From: Deltaproteobacteria bacterium
GTDB lineage: Bacteria > Myxococcota_A > UBA796 > GCA-2862545
Direction: 5' to 3'
Assembly (NCBI GenBank): GCA_007693595.1
Contig: REDI01000049.1
Coordinates: 26,299 to 90,298 of the forward strand
Length of the DNA: 64,000 nt
Shown: piece by piece, positions 18,782 through 28,164 of the stretch
Numbering within the stretch: position 1 is the first letter of the stretch
Layout: every line of letters starts with the position of its first letter
The notes under the pieces: model-generated
What the model was told of the DNA's origin: nothing
The model's database searches: none
Seen by the model: only the letters and a program-made list of their open reading frames with translations
Program-made: the position numbers and the translations under genes

Positions 18782-19531
18782 ATGCGATACCCTTTGTTGC
18801 TGGTCGCGCTCGCGGCATGCCCTGAGCCCGAACCTCTGATTCCGACCGAAGCGCCTGTGCTTCGGCCGGTCATGGAGCTTCAGCCGGAGGCCCTCGACTT
18901 CGGGGAGCAGCGGGTCGGGACCTCGACTGTGGGGCGCGATGTCCAGATCCGAAATACCGGAGAGGACAACCTGGACGTCTATGAGATCCGGGTGGGTGAT
19001 CCGGCTGAGGCCTTCTCGGTCGGCACGGTCGGCCAGGCCTTTCGGATCCCGCCGGGCTCGGCGCGTAGCTTCGTCGTGCGCTTCGAGCCCCCCGTCGCGG
19101 GCCCCTTCTCGTCGTCGATCCTCATCGTCTCGAATATCACGCCCCGGGGCAGTGAAGCGGCGGTTCCGGTCGAGGGGGTGGGCGTGGCGGCCGAGCTTGA
19201 GGTTGTCGATCAGATCACCGTCGCCGATCCCACCGAAGATCAGGAGATCCCCGTAGAGATCCGCAACATCGGTGACGTCACCCTCATCCTCGAGTCTTTC
19301 GAGATCGACGGCAACCCCGGGCTCGGTTTGGATCTCGACCCCGACCGCAACGGCGTCCTCCCCTTCGAGCTCGAACCCCTCAACCCTCAGACCAACCGAC
19401 CGCTACGCACGATCTTCGTCACCTGGGACCCTTCCGTCGACGATGGCTCCGAAGAAGGCACCCTCACCATCGCCTCGAACGACCGCACGCGCGCAACGGT
19501 CACCATTCCCATCCGGGTTGGCGAGCCCTGA
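18782..19531 (+). CDS. Lipoprotein with two ASH/choice-of-anchor-D-like beta domains
   Basis: The 249-residue protein begins with a lipoprotein signal (LVALAAC, Cys at 13). It then has two immunoglobulin-like repeats; the first opens with LQPEALDFGEQRVGTST and contains IRNTGEDNL, the second has VEIRNIGDVTLIL. This pattern is typical of the ASPM-SPD2-Hydin/choice-of-anchor D group of extracellular beta domains. It is likely surface-located with a structural or adhesion role, which is inference. The start ATG is preceded by GGGAGGAGATCTG. Confidence 0.75.
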   Translation: MRYPLLLVALAACPEPEPLIPTEAPVLRPVMELQPEALDFGEQRVGTSTVGRDVQIRNTGEDNLDVYEIRVGDPAEAFSVGTVGQAFRIPPGSARSFVVRFEPPVAGPFSSSILIVSNITPRGSEAAVPVEGVGVAAELEVVDQITVADPTEDQEIPVEIRNIGDVTLILESFEIDGNPGLGLDLDPDRNGVLPFELEPLNPQTNRPLRTIFVTWDPSVDDGSEEGTLTIASNDRTRATVTIPIRVGEP

Positions 19532-19557
19532 CCACCCGCGCCAGCGGGTCCAGGGAT

Positions 19558-20250
19558 TCAGCGCCAGTCGAGGCGCAGGTATTCGCGAGCGCAGGCCGCC
19601 TGGCTCCAGCGGTCAGCCCCAGGGGGGCACAGCCAGGCCTGATAGGTGGCGCTGTGCCCCGAGGTCGAAGGCTCGAAGGTCACGCGATGCGGGCCATCCT
19701 GAGCATCTGCGCCATGAAGGAGCACCCTGGTGCTGTCGTAGCCCCAGCGCTCCACGATGAAGAGCTGCCCCGAGCCGGTCGCGGCGACCGAGAGCTCGAC
19801 CTTGGCGTCGGCAGGTAGGAGACTTCCGTTGCCGACGGCACGCCGCACGCCTTGGCTCGTCGCCCGAGCCTCGAGCTGGAGCGTGCCGGGATCCCAGGTG
19901 GGTCCTGGCCAGACCAATAGGGCGGTGATCACCCCCGCGACGAGGAACAAGCCGACCCCGGCGCGAAGGCGCCACCGCTGGACCAGGCGGGCCTGTTCGC
20001 GCTCCTTGAGCAAAGAGAGCACGTCGGCCGGGTGGAGTTCGGTGGTGGGAGGGGGCAGGTCGGAGACAGCTTGAGCGAGGGCGAGGGCCCTAGAGCGCTC
20101 TTCGCTCCCGTTCTTGCTGGTAATGACGCGCAACAAGGCGCGGCGTTCCTGGTGGTTGAGGTCGTCCGGGCGAAGGCCAGCGAGGGTACCGTCGGAGGCG
20201 AGGGGCACCATGCGGCCCTCGACCTTGGGATCCGGCCCTGACTGCTTCAC
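19558..20250 (-). CDS. Membrane-anchored putative anti-sigma partner
   Basis: This 230-residue protein has a charged cytoplasmic N-terminal part (1-92), one membrane helix (about 95-114) and a periplasmic beta-rich domain. It starts with GTG inside the stop of the ECF sigma gene (GTGA overlap), the usual layout of sigma/anti-sigma pairs. It lacks the zinc-binding HxxxCxxC motif, so the anti-sigma call rests on position and topology only. The periplasmic part (LFIVERWG, TYQAWLC) may sense an envelope signal. Confidence 0.6.
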   Translation of the reverse strand: MKQSGPDPKVEGRMVPLASDGTLAGLRPDDLNHQERRALLRVITSKNGSEERSRALALAQAVSDLPPPTTELHPADVLSLLKEREQARLVQRWRLRAGVGLFLVAGVITALLVWPGPTWDPGTLQLEARATSQGVRRAVGNGSLLPADAKVELSVAATGSGQLFIVERWGYDSTRVLLHGADAQDGPHRVTFEPSTSGHSATYQAWLCPPGADRWSQAACAREYLRLDWR

Positions 20251-20846
20251 GACTCCCCCTCCGAGAGCTCGTCGGGTAGGAGCTGTCGAAGCTGCTTGCG
20301 AGCATAAGAGAGGCGTGAGCGGACTTGCTGGTCGCTACACCCCATGATCTCGGCTACCTCCCGGCTCTTCAGCTCTTGACCGTAGTAGAGCAGCACCGTG
20401 GCGCGGTGGAGCTCCGGGAGGCGGGCGAGGGCCAGCTCCAGGGCCCGATGGGTCTCGTCCGCCACCACCGACTGCTCCGGGGAGCGAGATGGGGAGGCGG
20501 CAGCCTTCCATAGCCGCTGAAACCGAGCGGTTCGTTGGCGTCTTCGGAGCCGGTCGATGCTCAGTCTGTGCGCGACCGTAAAGAGGAAGGCGCGGAAGGA
20601 ACCGCCTGGCTTCCAGGCGCCTTCGAGCACGCGACAGAAGGTCTCGAGGGCGACCTCCTCGGCCTCTTCTTGGTTGCGGAGCATGCGCCACACATAGCCG
20701 ACGATCCGGTCGCGATACCGCTCGAAGAGAAGGTTGAAGGCGGGGTGGTCGCCGTTCCGATAGGCCTGGAGAAGCTGCTCATCGCTCGGTCCTCCGTGGG
20801 GTCCATGGTGCGCGAAGGGCTTGGGGATCGGCAAGCTGTACGACAA
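20247..20846 (-). CDS. ECF-type RNA polymerase sigma factor
   Basis: The 199-residue protein has region 2 (LFERYRDRIVGYVWRMLRN, then FRAFLFTVAHRLSIDRLRRR) and region 4 (LPELHRATVLLYYGQELKSREVAEIMGCS, with a helix-turn-helix). It directs RNA polymerase to a regulon that cannot be defined here. The start assigned is TTG at 20844-20846; no ATG precedes region 2 in frame. It overlaps the membrane partner by 4 bases, so the two are probably co-translated and the partner likely holds the sigma factor inactive. Confidence 0.88.
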   Translation of the reverse strand: MSYSLPIPKPFAHHGPHGGPSDEQLLQAYRNGDHPAFNLLFERYRDRIVGYVWRMLRNQEEAEEVALETFCRVLEGAWKPGGSFRAFLFTVAHRLSIDRLRRRQRTARFQRLWKAAASPSRSPEQSVVADETHRALELALARLPELHRATVLLYYGQELKSREVAEIMGCSDQQVRSRLSYARKQLRQLLPDELSEGES

Positions 20847-20965
20847 CGAAGCTCCTCAGTGTGGGTCGAGTGTAGATCAGCGTGGCCGCCTCCCGCACTC
20901 CGCCCCCCTTTCTCGCCTCCTTACAGGCGCGCGGCCAGGGGCCTTCTTAGCTAGCTACCGCGCAC

Positions 20966-22765
20966 TCAGCCCTCGTAGAGCCCATCGAGGAGTTCGAGGT
21001 GGCGCGCTTCGAGGACCCTGCGCTTGACCTTGAGGGAGGGGGTGAGCTCTCCGCCCTCGACCGAGAGATCGTAGTCCAGGATGGCGAACCGCTTGATCGT
21101 CTCGAAAGACGGCAGGGTCTTGTTCACCGCATCGATGGCGGACTGGATCTCGGCGCGGACGAGCGGCTCTTTGGACCAGGCGGCGGCGTCGGTTCCATCG
21201 ATCCCCCGCTCCGACGCGAGCAGGGTCACGGCCTCGACGTCGAGGGTGAGCAGGGCGACGCAGTATCGTCGCTTATCGCCATGAACGATGACCTGGCTGA
21301 CGTAGGGGCAGGCCGCCTTGATCTTGTTCTCGATCTTCGAAGGGGCGATGTTCTTGCCGCCTGCGGTGATGATCAGCTCCTTCTTGCGCCCGGTGATGTA
21401 GAGGAAGCCGTCCTCATCGATGCGACCCAGGTCGCCGGTGTGCAGCCAGCCCTCCTCGTCGAGCGCCTCGGCCGTGGCCTCGGGTCGGTTGTAGTAGCCC
21501 TTCATGATCCCGCGCCCCCTCAAGAGCACTTCTTCGTCCGGCGCGATGCGGAGCTCGACGCCAGGGTAGGCCTTGCCCACGCTCCCGAACCGAAGATCGT
21601 CCAGCCGGTTGCTCACGGATCCGGCCGAGGACTCGGTCAAGCCATAGCCCTCGAGCACGGGGAGCCCGGCGGCGTAGAAGAAGATCGCGATCTCGGGGGC
21701 CAAGGGGGCGCCCCCTGAGATGAAGCAGCGCATCCGTCCGCCGAAGCCATCGCGGATCTTCCGAAAGACCAGGCGCTGAGCGATCGAGAGCTGGAGTCGC
21801 TCCAAGAGGTTCAGGGGTAGGCCTTGTTGCTGCGCACGAACCCCGCGCTCCCCGATCCGGCTGGCCCAGGCCAAGAGCTTGGTGGCGAACGGGCCGCGCT
21901 CCTTGGCCTTGCGGTGTATCCCGGCGTAGACCTTCTCGAAGACGCGGGGGACGGCTCCGCAGAAGGTGGGGCGGACCTCCTTGAGGCCGGTCACGAGGTA
22001 GGGGATGTCGCCGTCGACCGCCGTGGGCAGACCGATGCGGATCGCGATCATCTCGCAGATCTTTCCGAAGCTGTGAGAGAGGGGCAAGAAGAGGTACTGG
22101 GCGTCCTCGCCGGTCAGGCTCGGACGGATCACCTCTTCGGCGCTCGCGGTCGTCGCGACCCAGTTGTCGTGGGTGAGCATGACACCCTTGGGGACTCCGG
22201 TGGTGCCCGAGGTGTAGATCAGCGTCGCAAGATCGTCGGGACCGATCTGCTCCAGGTTCGCGTCGAAGGCGCCGGGAACGTCTCGGTCCGCCGCCTGGCC
22301 GCGACGGGCCAGCTCCGAGAAGGTCACCACCCTGTCGTGGGCTGACGATCCTTCGATGAGGACGACCTCGCGTAGATCGGGGAGCGCATCCCAGATCTGG
22401 ATGATCTTCTGGAGTTGGTCTACGCTCTCAACGAAGCAGACGGTCGCGCCGGAGTCGCTGAGGATGAATCCACACTCCTCTGCGGTGCTCGACGGGTAGA
22501 TCGTCGAGACCGCGCCGCCGGCGCACAGCGCAGCCAGATCGGCTTCGATCCACTCGAGTCGGGTGCTGCAGAGGATGGCGACCCGCTCCCCGTGCCGCAG
22601 GCCTCCCGCCCGCAATCCACAGGACAAGGCGCGCACTCGCTCTCCGAACTCGCGCCAGCTCACTTTGGCCCAATCTCCCCCGATCCGGTGCTGCCAAGCC
22701 GTCCTATCGGGGGTCTGTTCGATACGCCATCGGAGCATCGCGGGTACGGTCTTGGCATCGGTCAT
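20966..22765 (-). CDS. Long-chain acyl-CoA synthetase (AMP-forming)
   Basis: The 599-residue protein shows the AMP-binding motif YTSGTTGVPKGV (about 184-195), the downstream block GYGLTESSAG, and the LHTGDLGRIDEDGFLYITGRKKELIITAGGKN hinge region read in two parts (HTGDLG and GRKKELI). It closely follows the FAA1/FadD15-like long-chain fatty acyl-CoA ligase plan. It activates fatty acids with ATP and CoA in the cytoplasm, for beta-oxidation or lipid synthesis. The start is ATG at 22763-22765. It sits 37 bases downstream of the second M61 peptidase gene on the same strand. Confidence 0.93.
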   Translation of the reverse strand: MTDAKTVPAMLRWRIEQTPDRTAWQHRIGGDWAKVSWREFGERVRALSCGLRAGGLRHGERVAILCSTRLEWIEADLAALCAGGAVSTIYPSSTAEECGFILSDSGATVCFVESVDQLQKIIQIWDALPDLREVVLIEGSSAHDRVVTFSELARRGQAADRDVPGAFDANLEQIGPDDLATLIYTSGTTGVPKGVMLTHDNWVATTASAEEVIRPSLTGEDAQYLFLPLSHSFGKICEMIAIRIGLPTAVDGDIPYLVTGLKEVRPTFCGAVPRVFEKVYAGIHRKAKERGPFATKLLAWASRIGERGVRAQQQGLPLNLLERLQLSIAQRLVFRKIRDGFGGRMRCFISGGAPLAPEIAIFFYAAGLPVLEGYGLTESSAGSVSNRLDDLRFGSVGKAYPGVELRIAPDEEVLLRGRGIMKGYYNRPEATAEALDEEGWLHTGDLGRIDEDGFLYITGRKKELIITAGGKNIAPSKIENKIKAACPYVSQVIVHGDKRRYCVALLTLDVEAVTLLASERGIDGTDAAAWSKEPLVRAEIQSAIDAVNKTLPSFETIKRFAILDYDLSVEGGELTPSLKVKRRVLEARHLELLDGLYEG

Positions 22766-22802
22766 GAGGCCTCCAGGCGAGGCCCCAGTCTATCAGGCGA
22801 CG

Positions 22803-24626
22803 CTAGCTCCCCTCGGATGGCTGGAGCCACGCGCGCCGCCGAGCGGCCCCAGGCTCATCGTCGAGGATCTCTATCCACGCGGTGTCGAGGGGTGGACGGG
22901 CGACGATCGCCTCGAGGGTGTGCAGCTCATCGCGACGGAAGACGTGCAGCGTCACGACCTCGCCAGGCGCCCGCGCGGCGATCTCGTCCGGTAGGCTCGA
23001 GGTGGCCTTGAGGCCGTCGAAGGCCACGATGGTGTCTCCTGCGGAGAGGCCGGCGACCATGGCGGGGCTGCCCTCGCGCACCCAGACCACCTTGGTCGAG
23101 GTGCCTCGAAGTCCGAAGCCCAGGTCGCCCCGCGTCTCCCAGCGCGACGGTGGCACCTTGCCTTCCTTTCCGCCGCGATCCTTCATCCCTTCTCGCGGAC
23201 GGAGGTGAGCCCTGAGTCCGACGTAGCGCAAGAGCTCGACCAGCTCTTCCCAGAGGGCATCGCCGGTCCCATGGAGCGCCATCTCGAAAAAACCAGAGAG
23301 GTCGAGACCCGAGACCTCGCTCGCGACCCGCTGCACGCCATCTTCGGGGACCCCGACCCCCGTCTCGCCGTGCCGCTCGTACAGGGCGCGCATCACGTCG
23401 TCGAGACAGGTGCTGCCGTCGGTGCCTCGGCGAAGGGTCAGATCCAGCGCCAACGCGACCATCGCGCCCTTCGTGTAGTAGCTGACGATCGCGTTCGTCG
23501 CGTTCTCGTCCTGCTGGTAGAACTTGGTCCAGGCGTCGAAGCTGCTCTGCGCTACGCTCTGCTTGAACCGCCCAGCTCGCCGCATGACATCGGTGAGCTT
23601 GCGGCCTATGAGCTCCAAGAAGCTCTGGGGACGGATCAGGCCGGTTCGAACCAGGCCAAGGGGCTCGTAGTATGCGGTGATCCCTTCGAAAGCCCAAAGC
23701 AGGGTCGTGTGGCACTCGCGCGAGAGGTCGAAGGGGGTGAAGGCCGCTGGCTTGATGCGCTTGACGTTCCAGTTGTGCACGTATTCGTGCGAGGCGAGAG
23801 CCAGCAGGGTGCGGTAGCCATCGCTGATCTTGGCCTCATCGAGCTGAGGGAGGTCCCCTCGCGAGCAGATCAGGCTGGTGGAGCTGCGGTGCTCGAGCCC
23901 GCCATAGCCCGAGCCCACGACCATGATCTGAAAGAGGTAGCGATCGAGGTCCGTGGGGATACCGAAGGTACGAAGGTGTCCCTCGCAGATGGCCTTGAGA
24001 TCGCGGCAGAGCCGTTGTGTGTCGCAGCGGTAGCGGCCCGTGATCGCGATCTCGTGAGGGATCCCTGACGCGTCGAAGGTCGCGTGTTCGAAGAGGCCCA
24101 TCTCGACTGGGTGATCGATGAGCTCGTCATAGTCCTTGGCGAGGAACCGTCCGAAGCCGAGAGGGTCCCCGGTCCTTCGGGGAAGGGTGGTGGCGACCTG
24201 CCAGCCCTCGCAGGAGGGATCGAGGGGAGGCTGGAGGCAGAGTTCTTGGGGACGTCGCTCTCGACCCCGAGCCGCCAGAAAGAGGCTGGTGCCGTTGAAG
24301 TAACCGTGGGTGCGATCGAGGTGGGCCTTTCGTACCGAGAGGTCCCAGGCGTAGACCTCGTAGGTGAGTCGGAGGCTCCCCGAGCAGGGGGCTGCCTGCC
24401 AGGTCTGTTTATCGAGCTTTCGGATAGCGCAGGGTGTGCCATCGCACTCGGCGCGCACCGGCCCGAGGTGTTTCGCGAAGTCGCGGACGAGGTAGGATCC
24501 TGGGATCCATGCGGGAAGGGTGAAGATCTGTCCGCTGGGATCCGGGTCTTCGACGGTGACCGTCACGGTGAAGACGTGACCAGCAGGGTTGCTCGGGACG
24601 ACGGTGTATTGGATGGCTTCGGACAT
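22803..24626 (-). CDS. M61 family metallopeptidase with PDZ domain, no signal peptide
   Basis: The 607-residue protein has the M61 beta domain (PAWIPGSYLVRDFAKHL), the zinc motif HEYVHNWNVKRI (HExxH at about 280-284) with Glu in AFEGITAYY, and a C-terminal PDZ domain (about 495-585). No signal peptide or lipobox is seen, so it should be cytoplasmic. ATG at 24624-24626 was chosen because the M61 fold begins immediately after it and the longer frame runs into the next gene. It is a distant paralogue of the lipoprotein at 16799-18670. Confidence 0.9.
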   Translation of the reverse strand: MSEAIQYTVVPSNPAGHVFTVTVTVEDPDPSGQIFTLPAWIPGSYLVRDFAKHLGPVRAECDGTPCAIRKLDKQTWQAAPCSGSLRLTYEVYAWDLSVRKAHLDRTHGYFNGTSLFLAARGRERRPQELCLQPPLDPSCEGWQVATTLPRRTGDPLGFGRFLAKDYDELIDHPVEMGLFEHATFDASGIPHEIAITGRYRCDTQRLCRDLKAICEGHLRTFGIPTDLDRYLFQIMVVGSGYGGLEHRSSTSLICSRGDLPQLDEAKISDGYRTLLALASHEYVHNWNVKRIKPAAFTPFDLSRECHTTLLWAFEGITAYYEPLGLVRTGLIRPQSFLELIGRKLTDVMRRAGRFKQSVAQSSFDAWTKFYQQDENATNAIVSYYTKGAMVALALDLTLRRGTDGSTCLDDVMRALYERHGETGVGVPEDGVQRVASEVSGLDLSGFFEMALHGTGDALWEELVELLRYVGLRAHLRPREGMKDRGGKEGKVPPSRWETRGDLGFGLRGTSTKVVWVREGSPAMVAGLSAGDTIVAFDGLKATSSLPDEIAARAPGEVVTLHVFRRDELHTLEAIVARPPLDTAWIEILDDEPGAARRRAWLQPSEGS

Positions 24627-24683
24627 CGGGGCTCCGGGTCGAGCGCGAGGGTTAACCTGCGGGAGGGCTCCGCTCCGGGAGGT

Positions 24684-24724
24684 CCAAAGAAGCGACCCCG
24701 CCGCCGCGTGCGCGGGGCGGGGTC
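24684..24724 (-). terminator. Intrinsic terminator after the lipoprotein gene
   Basis: On the minus strand GACCCCGCC and GGCGGGGTC form a 9-bp perfect stem (arms 24716-24724 and 24694-24702) with a 13-base GC-rich loop. GCTTCTTT follows. It lies 20 bases after the stop of the lipoprotein gene at 24745. Confidence 0.6.
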
Positions 24725-24744
24725 GGGGAAGAGCTCGCGAGATC

Positions 24745-25578
24745 TCAGTCGGTGGCTTCGGCCGGGGTGCCGCTGAAGGCGGTGAAGGCCGCGATGCCCT
24801 CGATCGAGCCGAAGAGGCCCGGCTCGAAGGTGAAGCCTTCGGCGCTCGCCTGGTAGGCTCCAACCGGGCCCTCGGGGATAAAGGCCAGCCCGACTCCGGG
24901 GATCGTGGCGTCGTTGATGTCTTCGTCGCTGCTGCCCAGGACGCCGTCGGCCGCCATGGGGTTGACGTAGTAGGTGTCGCCGCACTGGGCGCAGGTGAGG
25001 GTGGCGCCACCGAGGGGGTCGCCCTCGTCATCTTGGATGAAGGCCATGACCGAGCCGTCCTCGAGACGGGCATCGCTCCCGATGGTCTCGAGACCGCTGT
25101 CGATCAGCGCGGCGGTGCCGGCCGAGAGGTAGAGGATCGGGCTGGTGAGCTCATCGCCAGCCTGGGCGTTCGAGTAGGACTCTGCGGCGAAGCCGGTGGC
25201 CGACGGGAAGACGGTGGGCTCGCCGGTGTCGGTGTCGCAGTCCTGCAGGATCAGGAAGATCGCCAGCGGCGCCAAGGCGACGTTGACCTCGGTGATGGCG
25301 TAGCTGCCGTCGGCGTTCACCGTCGCTTGACCCAAGATGTTCAGGTCGCCACCCTCGATGGCGGCCGATGGGTCGACGGCCAGCACGCAGTGGGTGTCGT
25401 CGGCCGGATCTTGGCTGAGCACTTCGAGGGTTTGTCCGCTGATCGTGACGAGGGGGGGTTGAACCTCGGTCTCGGAATCGGAATCGGACTCAGAGCTGAG
25501 CTCGGTCTCTTCATCGTCGCCGTTACAGGCACCAAAGGTAAGGGCCGCCGCGAGGGCAAGCAGTAGGCTGCGGTTCAT
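24745..25578 (-). CDS. Hypothetical lipoprotein with acidic Ser/Asp linker
   Basis: The 277-residue protein has a lipobox (LTFGAC, Cys at 18), then an acidic Ser/Asp/Glu tract (about 21-38). A beta-rich domain follows that looks like a carboxypeptidase-regulatory-like or big-Ig fold (ISGQTLEVLS, VNADGSYAITEV). A CAQC pair near residue 190 could form a disulfide. The function is unknown. The acidic linker after the lipid anchor recurs in the lipoprotein at 51649-52443 and may mark surface export. The ATG start is at 25576-25578, and a GC-rich terminator follows. Confidence 0.72.
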   Translation of the reverse strand: MNRSLLLALAAALTFGACNGDDEETELSSESDSDSETEVQPPLVTISGQTLEVLSQDPADDTHCVLAVDPSAAIEGGDLNILGQATVNADGSYAITEVNVALAPLAIFLILQDCDTDTGEPTVFPSATGFAAESYSNAQAGDELTSPILYLSAGTAALIDSGLETIGSDARLEDGSVMAFIQDDEGDPLGGATLTCAQCGDTYYVNPMAADGVLGSSDEDINDATIPGVGLAFIPEGPVGAYQASAEGFTFEPGLFGSIEGIAAFTAFSGTPAEATD

Positions 25579-25703
25579 GTCTCCTCCATGCTGGGGTCAG
25601 GTGAGATAGATCGACCTCCAGCGCGATCGCACCGTAGCACGGTATCTCGCCCCTGGCACTTCAAGCACGCATCGTCCCGGCGGGGCGTGCTGCCCCTGCA
25701 TAC

Positions 25704-26102
25704 TCAGGGATCGCGGGTGCGCTCGGTTTCGCTCTTGCAGTCGATGCACTGGGTTGCGACCAAGCGGGCGGAGAGTCGGCCGAACGTGATCTCTTCGCCA
25801 CAGAGTTCGCAGGCCCCATACTCCCCTTCGGCGATCCTCCGCAGGGCTGTCTTGACCTTGTGGAGGAGCTGACGCTCCCGATCGGCTTTGCGCATCACGA
25901 GGTCCCGATCCGACGAGGTGCTGGCCTGGTCCAGGTGGTCGGCGGCAGTCTGCTCCTCGCGGGTCAGCTCCGAGACGGCGGCGGTGCCGAGGTCCAGCAG
26001 TTCGGCGAGCTGGGCTTGAAGGCGCCCGTGGAGCTCAACGAGCTGCTCGTGACTCAGGTACTCGTCTTCGGGGAGGGCAGGGGGGATGGCTTGAGTGGAC
26101 AT
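25704..26102 (-). CDS. dksA: DksA/TraR-family zinc-finger transcription factor
   Basis: The 132-residue protein has a long coiled coil with the tip motif DHLDQA (residues 55-60, matching DxxDxA, the residues that enter the RNA polymerase secondary channel). A four-Cys zinc finger follows (Cys98, Cys101, Cys119, Cys122). It should act on RNA polymerase, possibly with ppGpp. It may be a paralogue rather than the housekeeping DksA, since it is a little shorter than E. coli DksA. The start is ATG at 26100-26102. Confidence 0.85.
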   Translation of the reverse strand: MSTQAIPPALPEDEYLSHEQLVELHGRLQAQLAELLDLGTAAVSELTREEQTAADHLDQASTSSDRDLVMRKADRERQLLHKVKTALRRIAEGEYGACELCGEEITFGRLSARLVATQCIDCKSETERTRDP

Positions 26103-26208
26103 GCGGCCTCCTAGGGCTGGGCGGCCGCGCTAGTCACCCATCGGTGCGGGGTGTGCAACCTCCCCCGGCCTGCTCGGATGGGATAACCACGCCGCCGGTG
26201 GAGCGATC

Positions 26209-28164
26209 GTGTCCCCTCGCCTCGTCTTGATGGTCTCCCTTCCCGCGTTCTTGCCGGTGCCTGCTGCGCACGGCGCGGACGAGCCCGAGGAGCTCATCGT
26301 GGAGGGGGAGCGTCGGCGCGCGGCCGATCCGGCGGAGGCCCGCATGGCCGTGACGACGATCGCCGTCGACGAGCGCCTGCCCGAGGGCGCGGATCTGGCC
26401 GACGCCATCGCCCGATCGCCTGGCACGACGGTCCAGCGGCTTGGAGGACTCGGGGACTTCAGCGCCGTCTCGCTGCGGGGCGCGGCGCTCCGGCAGGTTC
26501 AGGTCCACCTCGACGGCCTCCCGCTCAACCCCGACGGCAGCGCGGCCTTCAACCTCTCAGAGCTACCCCTGCGGGCCTTCGAGCGGGTCGAGATCTGGCG
26601 CGGCGCGGGTCCGGCGGCGCTCGCAGCCGCGCCGCTCGGCGGTGTGATCGATCTGCGAACCGCGGCGGATGCCCGAGCGCCCCTCACGGTCGAAGGCACC
26701 TTCGGATCCTGGTCTACGGGGAGGGGAGCCGTCCGCGGCGCCACCACGATCGGAGGGACCGAGATCTTGGGCGCAGCCGAGGTGCTCACCACGCAGTCGG
26801 ACTTTCGGTACTTCGATGACAATGGAACGGACGGCTACTGGCTGGATGACCGGATCCGGCGTCGAGCGAGCAACGACAAGCGCCAGGCGTCGGGTCTCCT
26901 GCGTCTTCGGAGCACCAAGGGGGCGGTGCGGCGGACGGGGCTGATCCTCCTCAACGCCCGCGACGAAGGCCTGCCTGGTCCCATCGGCGCGCCAGCGGAT
27001 GGGCGGCTCCGTACCCTCTGGGCGCTGGGTAGCGGGGGGCTCGAAGGAGCGCAGGGCCAGACCGCGCTCTCGGCGCGCGCGTGGGGCCAGCTCCGCGATG
27101 AACGCCTCACGCTGCCCTCAGGCGAGGCCATCCCGGAGCAGCAAGGTCACCTCGGCCTCTCTTTGGGAGCGGTACGACCCTGGGCACGCGGCGAGGTGGG
27201 CCTCACCCTTCAGGGCCGCTTCGATGGGCGGGCCAGGGTCCTGGAGCAGCCGGGCGCCGCCCGACTGACCTTGACCGGCGTCGGACACGGAACCCTCTCC
27301 TTGGCGAACGACCGCTTGCTTCTCGAGGCGGTGGCCCAGGGGCAGGGCTGGTGGGAGCAGCGTGAAGGGGTGCGGATCCTGCGCTTCGCGCCGCTTCCTC
27401 GCGTGGGTGCGCGCGCGCGGGCCTCGGACTCGGTCACCCTCCGCACGGCTGCGGGGCGGGCGGTCCGGCCCCCCGACTTTCTGGAGCTCTTCGGCGATCG
27501 CGGCCCGATGCGTGGGCGGTCCGATCTGCGTCCAGAGCGCGGCACCTGGGCGGACGCTGGCCTGCGCCTGCACGGCGAAGGCCAAGGTGCGGAGCTCGGC
27601 CTCTTCATCCACCACGCCCTCGATCGGATCGTTTACGTTCAGAACGCTCAGCGCGATCTGGTGCCCATCAACCTCGGTGAGAGCGTGGTCGGTGGGGTTG
27701 AGCTTGGTGGAGATGTGCAGCGTTCGTGGTTCGACGCACGAGCCAGCCTGAACCTCAGCCCGAGCTTCGTGGTGAGCGAGGTCTCGGGGCTCCACGGGCG
27801 ACGGCTTCCGCGCATCCCGCCCGTTGGTGGCTTCGTCGAGGTCGCGCTTCGACACAAGCGAATCGCCAGGGTGAGCTACGACCTCGCCTACGATGGCGGC
27901 AATGCGTGGGACGAGGCAGGGCTCTTCGTCGCGCCGCCCCGTGCGCTTCACGGCGCCTCCGTCCGACTTCAGCCGCGAAGTGGGCTTCCAGCGATCGGGA
28001 TCACGGTTCGAAACCTGACCGATACGCTCGTTGCCCCCATGTCCCGTGATCCCCGAAACCCAGCCTCGGGGGACGTGCTCCGCCCGCTGACCGACTTCGC
28101 GGGATATCCCCTGCCTGGACGGACGGCCTTGATCACCCTGACGTGGAGTCCATCATCCTCCTGA
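26209..28164 (+). CDS. TonB-dependent outer membrane receptor (BtuB-like)
   Basis: The 651-residue protein has a signal peptide (about 1-22), then the plug domain: LADAIARSPGTTVQRLGG, VSLRGAALRQVQVHLDGLPL and FERVEIWRGAGPAAL, a close match to BtuB/colicin I receptor plugs. The rest is a beta-barrel with alternating aromatic/polar strands. The last residue is not aromatic (it ends WSPSSS), which is unusual for an outer-membrane barrel. The start is GTG at 26209; few alternatives fit a signal peptide. It overlaps the next gene by 22 bases. It imports a scarce ligand using TonB energy; cobalamin is possible, but no riboswitch is seen upstream. Confidence 0.87.
   Translation: MSPRLVLMVSLPAFLPVPAAHGADEPEELIVEGERRRAADPAEARMAVTTIAVDERLPEGADLADAIARSPGTTVQRLGGLGDFSAVSLRGAALRQVQVHLDGLPLNPDGSAAFNLSELPLRAFERVEIWRGAGPAALAAAPLGGVIDLRTAADARAPLTVEGTFGSWSTGRGAVRGATTIGGTEILGAAEVLTTQSDFRYFDDNGTDGYWLDDRIRRRASNDKRQASGLLRLRSTKGAVRRTGLILLNARDEGLPGPIGAPADGRLRTLWALGSGGLEGAQGQTALSARAWGQLRDERLTLPSGEAIPEQQGHLGLSLGAVRPWARGEVGLTLQGRFDGRARVLEQPGAARLTLTGVGHGTLSLANDRLLLEAVAQGQGWWEQREGVRILRFAPLPRVGARARASDSVTLRTAAGRAVRPPDFLELFGDRGPMRGRSDLRPERGTWADAGLRLHGEGQGAELGLFIHHALDRIVYVQNAQRDLVPINLGESVVGGVELGGDVQRSWFDARASLNLSPSFVVSEVSGLHGRRLPRIPPVGGFVEVALRHKRIARVSYDLAYDGGNAWDEAGLFVAPPRALHGASVRLQPRSGLPAIGITVRNLTDTLVAPMSRDPRNPASGDVLRPLTDFAGYPLPGRTALITLTWSPSSS

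Noticed and set aside
24627..25073. N-terminal extension of the second M61 peptidase
   Set aside because: It is Ser/Pro/Arg-rich, runs antisense-like through the adjacent lipoprotein gene's 3' part and contains the terminator; the M61 fold starts at 24626.
26103..26208. Cobalamin riboswitch upstream of the TonB receptor
   Set aside because: The gap is only 106 bases, too short for the aptamer, and no B12-box-like sequence is present.
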